DNA of 64,000 bases, from assembly GCF_945952405.1 (NCBI RefSeq), contig NZ_CAMFIA010000002.1, forward strand, positions 272,402 to 336,401. The letters run 5' to 3'. Positions within the stretch are counted from its first letter, which is position 1; the number at the start of each line of letters is the position of its first letter. A program made the translations under genes and the position numbers. Source of the stretch: an uncultured Stenotrophomonas sp. GTDB taxonomy: Bacteria > Pseudomonadota > Gammaproteobacteria > Xanthomonadales > Xanthomonadaceae. Of the stretch, positions 46,521 through 55,586 are shown piece after piece. The notes under the pieces were generated by a model. The model had not been told where the DNA came from. It saw only the letters and a list, made by a program, of their open reading frames with translations, and did no database searches.

Positions 46521-46622
46521 GGCGGGGTGGGTCCGGTTGCGGGAGTGTCCGCGGCATGGATGCCGCGGCCAAGCCCCCAAGGACGGGTTTACGGCGTCTC
46601 CCGCAACCGGACCCATCCCGCC
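46521..46622 (+). ncRNA. Cloverleaf inverted repeat B, candidate CsrA/RsmA-binding RNA
   Basis: Arms 46521-46545 and 46598-46622 pair over 25 bp with one G-U. The 52-base core (46546-46597) matches element A in opposite orientation. Its 7-bp hairpin is CCGCGGC / GCCGCGG with loop ATGGAT; compared with A, three base pairs are swapped on both sides. The second hairpin loop contains CAAGGAC. Both loops again match CANGGANG. Ten of 23 clamp pairs also differ from A but remain paired. This is strong covariation for an RNA (or cruciform) structure. The GGA loops are in sense on the plus strand. Confidence 0.55.
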
Positions 46623-46654
46623 ATCCCACGGAATGCCAGCTGTTGCTGTTGTTG

Positions 46655-46701
46655 CCGGCCAGCGGCCAGCACTACCGCGGGTGCAGGGCTGCAAGCCCTG
46701 C
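46655..46701. repeat. SMAG palindrome plus terminal hairpin near the M48 gene end
   Basis: A GTAG palindrome read on the minus strand (46675-46655, stem GCTGGCC/GGCC) is followed on the gene side by GCAGGGCT / AGCCCTGC with a GCA loop (46683-46701), which lies 11 bases past the M48 protease stop and may end its transcript. No gene is seen in the whole 46180-46712 gap. Confidence 0.6.
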
Positions 46702-46712
46702 CGGACAACCCT

Positions 46713-47609
46713 CTACCTGGCCTGCTCGCAGAACTTCTGCCGGTACTCGAGTGCCTTCGGCATCAGTGCCTGCAGGTTCTGGATGCGGGTGCCCGGGTTC
46801 GGATGGGTGGACGCGAACTCCGGCGGCGCCTGGCCACCACCGGCCTGGCCCATGCGCTGCCACAGCGGCACCGCCTCGCGCGGATCGAAGCAGGCCGCCG
46901 CGGCCAGCATCAGCCCCACTTCATCGGCCTGCGTCTCGTGGCTGCGCGCATACGGCAGCAGGTAGCCGTAGCCCATCGCCGACATCATCATCTGCTGCTG
47001 TTGCGCATCCATGCCGCTGGCGGCGCCGGCCATCTGCCCGATCTGGGTCAGCTTCTGCTGCGCCATGCGCTGCGCACCATGGCGCAGCAGCGCATGGGCG
47101 ATCTCATGGCCCATCACCACCGCCATTGCATCACGGGTACGCGCCACCGGTATCAGCCCGGTATAGACCGCCATCTTGCCGCCCGGCAGGCAGAACGCAT
47201 TGGCCTGCTCGGACGGGATCACGTTCACTTCCCACTGGAAGTCGCGCGCGAAGTGCGCCGGCTGCACGCCGTGCTCCTGCGCCAGCGCGGTCTCCACCAC
47301 ATCCACCTTGGCAATCAGCCGTTGGGCGATGTCGCGCACATCACGCGCAACCGGTGCGTTCGGATCCATCGGCCGTTCCTGCGACAGGATCTGCTGGTAG
47401 GCCTGCAGCCCCAGCGCGGTTTCCTGGCGCGCGTCCAGGCTGCTGTCGATCATCACCTTCTCGCCGGTGTAAGGATCGACCGTGCGGTTGGAGAACCAGT
47501 AGAACAGCGCATAGCCAGCGGCCAGCAGCAGTACCCACCAGCGGATGTTGCCGAACAGGCCACGTCGCTGCGGGCCTTGCGGCGAGCGTGAGAAGGGATC
47601 GTTGCGCAT
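46713..47609 (-). CDS. M48 family metalloprotease, membrane-anchored
   Basis: A 298-aa protein with one N-terminal TM anchor (about residues 24-42) and a periplasmic M48 peptidase domain: zinc motif HEIAHALLRHGAQRM, third ligand in ETQADEVGLML, and the FASTHPNPGTRIQNL end motif. It belongs with the small M48C LoiP/YcaL-type envelope proteases. The ATG at 47609 (MRNDPFSRSP) was chosen; a longer frame exists. Its transcript would run through cloverleaf elements B and A. Confidence 0.9.
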   Translation of the reverse strand: MRNDPFSRSPQGPQRRGLFGNIRWWVLLLAAGYALFYWFSNRTVDPYTGEKVMIDSSLDARQETALGLQAYQQILSQERPMDPNAPVARDVRDIAQRLIAKVDVVETALAQEHGVQPAHFARDFQWEVNVIPSEQANAFCLPGGKMAVYTGLIPVARTRDAMAVVMGHEIAHALLRHGAQRMAQQKLTQIGQMAGAASGMDAQQQQMMMSAMGYGYLLPYARSHETQADEVGLMLAAAACFDPREAVPLWQRMGQAGGGQAPPEFASTHPNPGTRIQNLQALMPKALEYRQKFCEQAR

Positions 47610-47698
47610 CGGGTGGTCTTCCGGCAGGCCCCGCCGGCCGGCGGGCACGGCGCAATCTTAGTGTGCCGATGCCCGCTGCGGGTGAAGCCGGATGCCGC

Positions 47699-49591
47699 TC
47701 AGATGCCGCGCACCAGGCGGAAGCCGATGCGCGCGTTGGTGGTATCCGAATCCTGCGACTGGCGCCAGGCGGCCCGGGTCTGTTCCGGCGCATTGGCCCA
47801 GTTGCCACCCCGGATCACCCGCGCCCGGCACCCCGGGTTGAACCAGGCCACACCATCGGACGGCGCGCGCCGGTAGCTGGCATGCCAGCAGTCGGCCACC
47901 CATTCACTGAGGTTGCCGCCCATGTCGTGCAGGCCAAAGGCGTTGGCCTGGAAGCTGGCCACCGGGGCCGGTCCCCACCAGCCATCGCCGTAGCCGATGA
48001 AGGCGTTGTGCCAGTGCCGGCCCGAAGGGGAGACATCCTTGCTGCCGGTGAAGTTGCCGCTGCCCGGTGGCGGCGTGCCGGCGTCACCCCACGGATAGCG
48101 GCCACTGCTGCCGGCACGCAGCGCATACTCGAATTCGGCCTCGCTGGGCAGCCGGTAGCTTCGCCCGGTCTGCTCGGACAGCCAGGCCGCGTAGTTCTCG
48201 GCGTCGCGCACGCTCACGTGCATCACCGGCGAATTGCCCAGCGCGCGGCCGCCGTCGTAGTCCGACCGCCAGTCGACGCCGCTGCGGCGGATGAAGTTGC
48301 CGCTGCGCTCGTCATAGACCACCGAGTGGCCACGACGGGTCGCGCGCGGCCGCGCGTTGGACGCCTTCACGTAGCGCTCGAAGTCGCTGACCGTAACCTC
48401 GGTGATCGCCATCGCGAAGCCGCGCTCGAAGCGCACATAGTGCGAAGGACGCTCGGCATCGCTGGCACCCGGCTCGGCGTCGCCGGCCCCCATCTGGAAG
48501 CCGCCATGCGGCACCACCACCATCTGCGGGCCGCGCCCGCCGTCACGCATGGCGTCACTGAATACCTGCCCCGGACGGAAGCTGCCGTAATGGGTGGCCA
48601 GGTCGATGCGCTCGCGCAGCTGGCCCACCACCGCGTCACCCGGCAGGGCGATGCGCAGCGCCTCGGCCAGCTTCTCCCGGGCCGGCTTCAGCCCCTGTGG
48701 CGTGGCCAGGTCGCGCAGGCCGTCGTCGCGCAGCTGCAGCAGCGTCGCGGCGCGGATCTGCTCGATGCGCTCGAACGCATCGGCAATGGTCGGCGATGAA
48801 TCGCGCACCTTGCTGGCCTCCGCCAGCCAGGTGCCGGCGCTGGCGAAATCCCGCGCCCGCGCCGCGTCCTCGGCACGCCGGATCAATCCGCTTTCGGCGG
48901 CCGCCAGGCCCTGTCGTGCCCGGCCATTGTGCTCATCCAGCGCCAATGCCTCGCGGAAGTTGCCGATGGCGCCGTCGCCCTCCTCGCCGATCCGGTCCGC
49001 TCGCAGGTCTTCTTCACCGGCACGGTTGTAGGCGACCACGCGCTGTGCCGTCTCGACCCGCCCCTGCAGGGCGCGCACCTTTTCGTCCTTGGGCGCCAGG
49101 CTCAACAGCACCAGGGCCTGGCGACTGGCCTCGGCCAGCGCCTCACGCTGCTTCAGGGGCCGCACCAGCAGCGCATCCGCCTGCTGCTGCAGGCGCTGGC
49201 GGGCACGCTGCAGGCCAAGCCGGGCCTGGCGGTCATCCGGATCTTCCTCCTGCACCGCCAGCCACAGCGGAATGGCCGCGTCGGCATCCTCATAGAGCCT
49301 GCCCTCGGCGAATGCCTTGTCGGCCGCACGCCGCAACTGGACCAGGCTGCGGCCCTGGCGGTCGACCCGCGGCGGTGTCCACTGCTGCACATCCTCGGCG
49401 GCATCTTCGCCGCCGATGGTCACGCTGCCCTGCCCGTCCTGGGCGCCGGCGTCGCTGCCGCCATCACCGTCCACGGCCGGGCGCGCGTCGCTGCCGGCCA
49501 CCTGATCGGCCGTCGCAGGCGGTGACGGCGTACAACCAGCCAGGGCCATGGCCAGGGCGGTGCACAGCACGGGCGACAACGGAAAACGCAA
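47699..49591 (-). CDS. Lipoprotein with helical repeats and a SUMF1/FGE-type domain
   Basis: A 630-aa protein with a lipobox (LAGC, about residue 20), a Gly/Asp linker, a helical TPR-like region (about 85-340) and a C-terminal SUMF1 (formylglycine-generating enzyme) fold: VVPHGGFQMGAG, YRLPSEAEFEYALR, ALGNSPVMHVS, FGLHDMGGNLSEWVAD and RGGNWANAPEQTRAAWR. The cysteine pair of true FGEs in that last motif is absent, so formylglycine formation is unlikely. A binding or structural role on the envelope is possible. The start is an unusual TTG preceded by an excellent AAGGAGG. Confidence 0.85.
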   Translation of the reverse strand: MRFPLSPVLCTALAMALAGCTPSPPATADQVAGSDARPAVDGDGGSDAGAQDGQGSVTIGGEDAAEDVQQWTPPRVDRQGRSLVQLRRAADKAFAEGRLYEDADAAIPLWLAVQEEDPDDRQARLGLQRARQRLQQQADALLVRPLKQREALAEASRQALVLLSLAPKDEKVRALQGRVETAQRVVAYNRAGEEDLRADRIGEEGDGAIGNFREALALDEHNGRARQGLAAAESGLIRRAEDAARARDFASAGTWLAEASKVRDSSPTIADAFERIEQIRAATLLQLRDDGLRDLATPQGLKPAREKLAEALRIALPGDAVVGQLRERIDLATHYGSFRPGQVFSDAMRDGGRGPQMVVVPHGGFQMGAGDAEPGASDAERPSHYVRFERGFAMAITEVTVSDFERYVKASNARPRATRRGHSVVYDERSGNFIRRSGVDWRSDYDGGRALGNSPVMHVSVRDAENYAAWLSEQTGRSYRLPSEAEFEYALRAGSSGRYPWGDAGTPPPGSGNFTGSKDVSPSGRHWHNAFIGYGDGWWGPAPVASFQANAFGLHDMGGNLSEWVADCWHASYRRAPSDGVAWFNPGCRARVIRGGNWANAPEQTRAAWRQSQDSDTTNARIGFRLVRGI

Positions 49592-49675
49592 GCAGAGCCT
49601 CCTTCGGCACGGACGCGGACCGACGTTAGGCTATTCTCCCCTGCCTGAGCAAACCCGAGTAGTAGGCCCTGACCC

Positions 49676-50755
49676 GTGGCAACCTGGATCACCACCCCCG
49701 CCGAGCTGGATGCGTACTTCCAGCAGCGCCCGGCCCGTATCGGCCTGGACACCGAATTCATCCGTGAACGCACCTTCTGGCCGCAGCTGGCACTGGTGCA
49801 GATGGCCGTTGGACAGGACATCCTGCTGATCGACCCGCTGATTCCCGGCATGACCGAGGCGCTGGCGCCGTGGCTGGCCGACGAATCCATCATCAAGGTG
49901 ATGCACAGCGCCAGCGAAGACCTGGTCGCCTTCAAATGGGCCTGCGGGGTGCTGCCGCGCCCGCTGTTCGACACCCAGATCGGTGCTGCGCTGGCCGGCA
50001 TCGGCGGCGGCATGGGCTACCAGAAGCTGGTCGCGGAAATCACCGGCGTCGCGCTGGCCAAGGGCGAGACCCGCTCGGACTGGATGCGCCGCCCGCTGTC
50101 CGAGTCGCAGTTGCAGTACGCCGCCGACGACGTCGAGCACCTGTTCGCGCTGCACGACGCCATCGATGCCAGGCTGCAGGCACTGGGCCGCCAGCAGTGG
50201 CTGCACGATGACGGCGAGCGCCTGTTGGCCAGCGTCGCCAACGATGAGGAGCGCTGGCCACATCTGTCGATGCGCAGCGCGCAGTTCCTCGACGCCACGG
50301 CACAGCGGCGCCTGTTGCGCCTGCTGCGCTGGCGCGATGCACAGGCACGCAGCAGCGACCGCCCGCGCAGCTGGATCCTGGACAACGAACTGGCCGCCAC
50401 CCTCGCGCGCACCCCGCCGGCCGATGCGGCCGCGCTGGGCAAGCTGTTCGAGCAGTTCCCGAAGGCACCGCGCAAGCTGACCGGCGCCGTGTGGCAGGCA
50501 CTGGATACGGCGCTGGCCGATGAAGCCGAAGCGCCGCTGGCGCTGCCGGCCAACGACAGCAACAAGCAGGCACTGAAGAAGCTGCAGGATGCGGTGGCCG
50601 AGCGCAGCCGCGAGCTGGGCCTGCCGGATGGCATCCTGGCATCGCGCAAGCACCTGGAAAGCTATCTGGAAAGCCGGCAGTGGCCGGCCGCACTGGCCGG
50701 CTGGCGGCAGCAGGAGCTGGAATCGCGGCTGCAGGCGCTGCTGCCGGCACGCTGA
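49676..50755 (+). CDS. rnd: Ribonuclease D
   Basis: A DEDDy 3'-5' exoribonuclease for tRNA and small RNA ends. The 359-aa protein has Exo I DTEFIRER, Exo II HSASEDLVAF, Exo III YAADDVEHL, then two HRDC helical domains (about 205-355). The start is GTG at 49676. It is divergent from the SUMF1-type lipoprotein gene, with about 85 bases between starts. Confidence 0.94.
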   Translation: MATWITTPAELDAYFQQRPARIGLDTEFIRERTFWPQLALVQMAVGQDILLIDPLIPGMTEALAPWLADESIIKVMHSASEDLVAFKWACGVLPRPLFDTQIGAALAGIGGGMGYQKLVAEITGVALAKGETRSDWMRRPLSESQLQYAADDVEHLFALHDAIDARLQALGRQQWLHDDGERLLASVANDEERWPHLSMRSAQFLDATAQRRLLRLLRWRDAQARSSDRPRSWILDNELAATLARTPPADAAALGKLFEQFPKAPRKLTGAVWQALDTALADEAEAPLALPANDSNKQALKKLQDAVAERSRELGLPDGILASRKHLESYLESRQWPAALAGWRQQELESRLQALLPAR

Positions 50756-50873
50756 CATCGCCCGGCAGCTGGCCGGGCGGCGCCCGATGCCTGTGCAATG
50801 CGCATCTGCCACGCTTGCCGAGTCGGGTGCGGGCCTGTCCAATAGCGTCCCCGCTATTGTTGGAGTGCATCAG

Positions 50874-52946
50874 ATGACACATGGAATTGCCAAGGACGGC
50901 CTGTCGGCAGAGGACCTGGCCTGGCGCACGCAGGCGCGCACCGCACTGCAGGAGCGCGACTATGCCGCGCTGGAGGCGCTGCTGGCACCCCACGAACAGG
51001 CCTGGCTTGACGGCGCCAGGCCACTGCCGGGCATCCGCTGGCGACTGCGTAACCTGCAGGACAAGGTGCTGACGCTGGATCAGCGCCTGCAGCAAGCCCA
51101 GCAATGGGTCGCCGCTGCGCCGCACAGCTATTACGCGCACCTGCGCCTGGGTGCCTGCTGGGAATCCGCCGCCGGCGCCCTGCGCAGCGCCGATGTGGCC
51201 GCGCTGGTCGAAGACAGCCAGTGGCTCGCCGCGGAGCTGGCACGCGACCATGCCGTGCATGCCTACCTGCAGGCGATCCCGTTGTCATCGCGCCCGGCGC
51301 TGGCGCTGGATGGCATCAAGCGCATCACCGGCTACCTGCGCGAGCCGGGCTGGCTGCGAGCCCTGCAGGCGGGGCAACCCGCCGAATCCAGCCTGGCCCT
51401 GCTGGCCGAGCACTATCCGCAGGCGTGGCCGCAGGCCCTGCAGCTGCTGTCACGCTTCGGCGCACCGCTGCAGTCACTGCCCGACACGCTGCCGGCAGTG
51501 CTGCGCGAACGCAGCGAGGACGATTTCGATGCGCCGCTGGCGTACTGGATGCGCCTGGTACTGGAACAGCGCGGCGACGACCTGGGCACGCTGGAAGACA
51601 CCCTCTACTACCTGTATCCGCGCTGGGGCGGCAGCCACGAAGCGATGGAGGACTTCATCGAAGGGGGCTGGTGCCGCGGACTGGATCTGACCCAGAGCAA
51701 CGCGTTGCGCTGGCGCAAGGAACAGGACTGGATGGGCGAGCTGCCGCATCGCGAGGATGCCGACGCCGTGGCCGCGCACGAGCGCGCCTATGCGCAGATC
51801 CTCGACTGGCACCTGGACCGCCAGCTGCGCGCGGAAGTCCTCACCCAGCGTGCCGGGCTGCGCTACCGGCTTGGCCGCATTGAAGGCAGCGACGATGACG
51901 TGCGGTGGGACGCCGCGCACATGCAGGCGGTGTTCGACGACCTGCAGCAGGCCTGGGCACTGGACCGCGACATGGTCCTGCACGAAGGCTTCAGCAACCT
52001 CGAGGCCTGTGCCTGGTTCGCCCATGTCGACGGTGCCGAAGCCCTGTTCGCACAGGTGGTGGACTACGCCGCACGCGAGGGCGATTCGGCGATCGGCCTG
52101 CTCTGGGCCGCGACCGCCATCGAGCACGGCCTGCTCGGCCAGAGCGCCGACCCGGAACGTGCCACCGCGCTGCTGCAGCGCGCGCTGAAGCTGGCCCCGG
52201 AGGACAACACTTCAGCGGTCACCTTCGCTGCCAACCTGTTCTGCGACGTCTCGCAGTCCGCCGGCCTGGCGCTGCTGCAGCGCATGGCCGAAGCCGGCGA
52301 CGCCGGGGCGATGTCGGCACTGTGCGACCTGTACAAGGGCCGCCTCGGTGGCCGCGACCAACCGCAGTTCGTCGATGCCGAACAGGCCGCATTCTGGCAG
52401 GAGCGTGCGGTTGAAGGCGGTGACCTGATCGCCACCTACAACCTGGGCGTGCGCCTGGTTGCCGCCGGTGGCGCGGACAATGAAGCGCGTGCGCGCGAGC
52501 TGTACCTGCGTTGCCTGGCCGAGGCCGAGGCCGGCGAACGGGTGTGGGCACCGACCTGCCGCAACCTCGCCTGCCTGGCGCTGGATGGCCAGGACGACGC
52601 GCACAAGCGCGAAGCGGTCGAGCGCGCACTGATTCCCCTGTGGTGGCGCGGCGAGGACGACGACAAGCTGTGGGCCGCCGGCTACCTGGCCGACATCTAC
52701 CACTTCGGCAACGGCGTTCCCGCCAATGCCTTCCTGGCCCAGACCTGGCTGCAGCGCGCCAGCGAGATCGACCCGGAGTATGTGGACGTGGTGCGCATGA
52801 CGCCGCTGATCAACGGCGAAGGCCGCTGGTTCGGCGCCAGCCGGGCACGCAAGCAGCAGGCGCAGGACCGCCAGCAGGTGGACAGCGCGACCTGGGCCCT
52901 GACCTTTGGCCAGCGCAGCCAGGACAGCGATCTCACCGCGGTCTGA
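50874..52946 (+). CDS. Large Sel1/TPR-like repeat protein of unknown function
   Basis: A 690-aa protein without signal peptide. The N-terminal part (RDYAALEALLAPHEQAWLDG, GIRWRLRNLQDKVL) resembles the DUF4034-type domains found on tetratricopeptide proteins. The C-terminal half has Sel1-like helical repeats (TALLQRALKLAPEDNTSA, GAMSALCDLYKGRLGG, YNLGVRLVAAGGADNEARARELY, YLADIYHFGNGVPANAFLAQTWL). Trp and acidic residues are frequent. The ATG at 50874 is preceded by TTGGAG. It sits alone between rnd and a terminator. The role is not known; a cytosolic scaffold is the most that can be said. Confidence 0.72.
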   Translation: MTHGIAKDGLSAEDLAWRTQARTALQERDYAALEALLAPHEQAWLDGARPLPGIRWRLRNLQDKVLTLDQRLQQAQQWVAAAPHSYYAHLRLGACWESAAGALRSADVAALVEDSQWLAAELARDHAVHAYLQAIPLSSRPALALDGIKRITGYLREPGWLRALQAGQPAESSLALLAEHYPQAWPQALQLLSRFGAPLQSLPDTLPAVLRERSEDDFDAPLAYWMRLVLEQRGDDLGTLEDTLYYLYPRWGGSHEAMEDFIEGGWCRGLDLTQSNALRWRKEQDWMGELPHREDADAVAAHERAYAQILDWHLDRQLRAEVLTQRAGLRYRLGRIEGSDDDVRWDAAHMQAVFDDLQQAWALDRDMVLHEGFSNLEACAWFAHVDGAEALFAQVVDYAAREGDSAIGLLWAATAIEHGLLGQSADPERATALLQRALKLAPEDNTSAVTFAANLFCDVSQSAGLALLQRMAEAGDAGAMSALCDLYKGRLGGRDQPQFVDAEQAAFWQERAVEGGDLIATYNLGVRLVAAGGADNEARARELYLRCLAEAEAGERVWAPTCRNLACLALDGQDDAHKREAVERALIPLWWRGEDDDKLWAAGYLADIYHFGNGVPANAFLAQTWLQRASEIDPEYVDVVRMTPLINGEGRWFGASRARKQQAQDRQQVDSATWALTFGQRSQDSDLTAV

Positions 52947-52956
52947 AGCAATAAAA

Positions 52957-52984
52957 AGGGCGGCCCGGATCATCGGGCCGCCCT
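52957..52984. terminator. Bidirectional terminator
   Basis: AGGGCGGCCCG / CGGGCCGCCCT around GATCAT, with AAAAA on the left side, between the Sel1-like gene and the convergent TonB-dependent receptor. Confidence 0.85.
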
Positions 52985-53034
52985 GTTCGTTCAGTCCATG
53001 CGATGGCGGCATGCGCCGCCACCGCGACCGCACA

Positions 53035-55365
53035 TTACCAGTTCATGTTCAGCGAGACGCCCACGGTGCGCGGCTCGTTGTAGACCGCGGCCATGTAGTT
53101 CTCGATCACACCCTTGAGGTTCTTCTCGTTGGTGATGTTGCGCGCGAACAGCGCCACTTCGTAGGCACCGTAGTTGCCCGAGTAGCCGATCTTCAGGCCG
53201 CCCTCGAAGTCACCCTTGGAGTTGAATTCCTTGGTGTCGTACAGCACGAAGCTGGTGTAACCCTGCTTGTTCCAGTCGGTGGAAACGAACATGGTGCCGG
53301 CGTCGCTGACCGGGAAGTCGTAGCGGGCCGCGAAGTTGACGTTGTACTTCGGCGCGTTCGGCAGCGGGTTGCCATCGATCTGGGCGAAGGTGTTGGCACC
53401 GACCTTGATGGTCGGGTCGCCGACGGTGCAGACCACCTGGCCGTTGAGGCCACAGACCTGCGCGTACACGCGCTTGTCCTTGATCTCGCTGTGCAGCAGG
53501 CTCAGGCCGGCGCTCAGGGTCAGGTTCGGGATCGGACGCAGTTCCATGTCCGCTTCGAAGCCGTAGGCCTTGGCCTTGTCGGCGTTGAACAGCACACCGT
53601 TGCCGTCCGAATCATTGCCGTTGAGCTGGATGTCGTTGACCGTGTAGGTGAACGCGGTGGCGTTCAGGCGCAGGCGGTTGTCCCACAGGCTGCTCTTCAC
53701 ACCCGCTTCCCAGGACAGGATGGTCTCGGAATCGGCGGTGGTGAAGTCCGCATTGAACACGGCCGAACGGCCCTGGATGGTCGGGCCGCGGAAGCCGCGG
53801 GCCACCTTGGCGTAGACGCTCACGTCCGGAGTGATCTGGTACATCGCGCTCAGATCCCAGCTCGGGGTGGTGTCGGACATCTTGACGTCGGTGCGGCCCT
53901 TGTAGGTCACCACGCCGGCGGCGGTATCGGCGGTCTTCAGCAGGCGGGTGTGCTTCTCGTCCTTGGTCTGGCGCAGGCCGGCGGTCACCGTGAACTTGTC
54001 GGTGAAGGCATAGCTGATCTGGCCGAAGCCCGCCCAGGAGGTGTTCTTGTTGCGCAGGCGCACCCAGTTGTTCGGGTTGCGTGCCGCGCCCTGCAGGAAC
54101 CACGCGCGCTGGTAGAAATCGGTGGTGTCGCTGCCGTTGAAGTAGAACGCACCGGCCTGCCACTGCAGGGCGTTGTCGTCATGGCTGGCCAGGCGGAACT
54201 CCTGGGTCCACTGGTCGAGATCGCGGATGCGGCCCATCGACTGGCCGTAGCCGTTCGGCACGCCGTTGACCGGGAAGTTCACCGCGGCGCCGCCATCGGT
54301 GTCACCACGGCTGTAGCCGGAGGTGGTTTCGTAGGCGGTGATCGAGGTGAAGTCGATCGCGCCGAAGTCGTAACGTGCCTTCACCGAGCCGCCGTAGGTC
54401 TTGTAGGCCTGCGGGTTGTTGTCGGCTTCGTCGTAGGCCACCTTGTCGCGCGGCACGTCGGTCTTGTTCGAGCCCTTGGTCAGCGCACCGCGCAGGAACA
54501 GGGTCGAGGTGCCTTCGTAGTCACGGGCATGGGCCGAGGCCAGGATCGAGAACTGGTCGCTCGGGGTGAGCAGCAGCTGCGCGCGCACGTTGCGGTCGTC
54601 GAAGCCGCCCATGGCGTTCTTCTTCGGGCTGACCGTGCCATCGGCGCTCGGGCCCTTGTAGGTGTTGTCGACGTAGTCGTCGCGGTGCTGGTACAGGGCC
54701 GACACGCGGAACGAGGCGATGTCGTTGATCGGGCCGCCGAAGCCGCCGTCGATCGACACGCTGTTGTAGGTCGCATAGCTGGCGCTGACGCGGCCGGTGT
54801 AGTCGCGGGTCGGCTTCAGGGTATCGAACTTGACGATGCCGGCGGTGGTGTTGCGGCCGAACAGCGAGCCCTGCGGGCCGCGCAGCACTTCCACCTGGTC
54901 CACGTCATAGACCGGGTTGGACTTCAGCACCACGTGCTCCAGCACCACGTCGTCCTGGATGATCGAGACCGGCTGCGAGGCACCCAGGTAGAAGTCGATG
55001 TTGCCCAGGCCACGGATGTAGAAGCGCGGGAAGATGCGCCCGGTGGTGGTTTCCGCATACAGGCTCGGCACGCGGCCCGACAGCGCCAGCAGCGTGTCGT
55101 CACCGCCAGCGGTGAAGTCGCGCATGCGCTCGCCCTGCACCACGCCGACCGAAACCGGCACTTCCTGCAGGTTCTGCTCACGGTGTTCGGCGGTCACGGT
55201 GATGGTGTCCAGGCCGGTCGGGGTCGGCGCGCTGTCCTGCGCGGCGGCACCGAAGCTGCCGACCAGGGCCAGGCCGGCACAGGCCAGGGCCAGCGGATGG
55301 CGGCGGAAGGAAACAAAGGAAGACGACATACCCGACAGGCGGCGGGAATCGGAATGGGAGGGCAT
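53035..55365 (-). CDS. TonB-dependent outer-membrane receptor
   Basis: A 776-aa receptor: signal peptide ending about GAAAQ, a TonB-box-like LDTITVTAEHRE, a plug domain (FPRFYIRGLGN, VEVLRGPQGSLFGRNTTAGIVKF) and a 22-strand barrel ending in the aromatic NMNW typical of outer-membrane proteins. The RGPQGSLFGRNTTAG plug motif is that of the FyuA/sphingomonad-like TBDR group. No TonB, ABC or siderophore genes are adjacent, so the ligand is not evident; the tetR-linked catabolic genes lie divergently 220 bases away. ATG at 55365 was chosen over 55329 because it gives a full signal peptide. Confidence 0.9.
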   Translation of the reverse strand: MPSHSDSRRLSGMSSSFVSFRRHPLALACAGLALVGSFGAAAQDSAPTPTGLDTITVTAEHREQNLQEVPVSVGVVQGERMRDFTAGGDDTLLALSGRVPSLYAETTTGRIFPRFYIRGLGNIDFYLGASQPVSIIQDDVVLEHVVLKSNPVYDVDQVEVLRGPQGSLFGRNTTAGIVKFDTLKPTRDYTGRVSASYATYNSVSIDGGFGGPINDIASFRVSALYQHRDDYVDNTYKGPSADGTVSPKKNAMGGFDDRNVRAQLLLTPSDQFSILASAHARDYEGTSTLFLRGALTKGSNKTDVPRDKVAYDEADNNPQAYKTYGGSVKARYDFGAIDFTSITAYETTSGYSRGDTDGGAAVNFPVNGVPNGYGQSMGRIRDLDQWTQEFRLASHDDNALQWQAGAFYFNGSDTTDFYQRAWFLQGAARNPNNWVRLRNKNTSWAGFGQISYAFTDKFTVTAGLRQTKDEKHTRLLKTADTAAGVVTYKGRTDVKMSDTTPSWDLSAMYQITPDVSVYAKVARGFRGPTIQGRSAVFNADFTTADSETILSWEAGVKSSLWDNRLRLNATAFTYTVNDIQLNGNDSDGNGVLFNADKAKAYGFEADMELRPIPNLTLSAGLSLLHSEIKDKRVYAQVCGLNGQVVCTVGDPTIKVGANTFAQIDGNPLPNAPKYNVNFAARYDFPVSDAGTMFVSTDWNKQGYTSFVLYDTKEFNSKGDFEGGLKIGYSGNYGAYEVALFARNITNEKNLKGVIENYMAAVYNEPRTVGVSLNMNW

Positions 55366-55586
55366 GGAATGCTCTGAGGAGGCGTCCGTGCGGCCTGCGC
55401 GAGCCGGGCGGCAAAAAGGAGGGAAACTGCGCAAGCCGTCATTATCCCCCAAATTGTTACGATTTCGTTGCGCGAGCCCCGAACCCGGGGAAACCAGCGG
55501 TTTCGGCACAGTCCGCCGTCGCCGCCTGGCATGGCTCCGGGGCGGGTCCGCTCTATTCCCGAGAGTGGAACTGACCTCGAAGCACG

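Noticed and set aside
46281-46622. Cloverleaf elements considered as retron msr/msd RNA or as tRNA-like genes.
   Set aside because: No reverse transcriptase gene is adjacent and there is no tRNA acceptor, D or T arm; the CANGGANG loops fit an RsmA/CsrA target better.
52906-55377. An 823-codon open frame opposite the TonB-dependent receptor.
   Set aside because: Exact antisense of a receptor with clear plug and barrel motifs; no domain is recognisable in the shadow.
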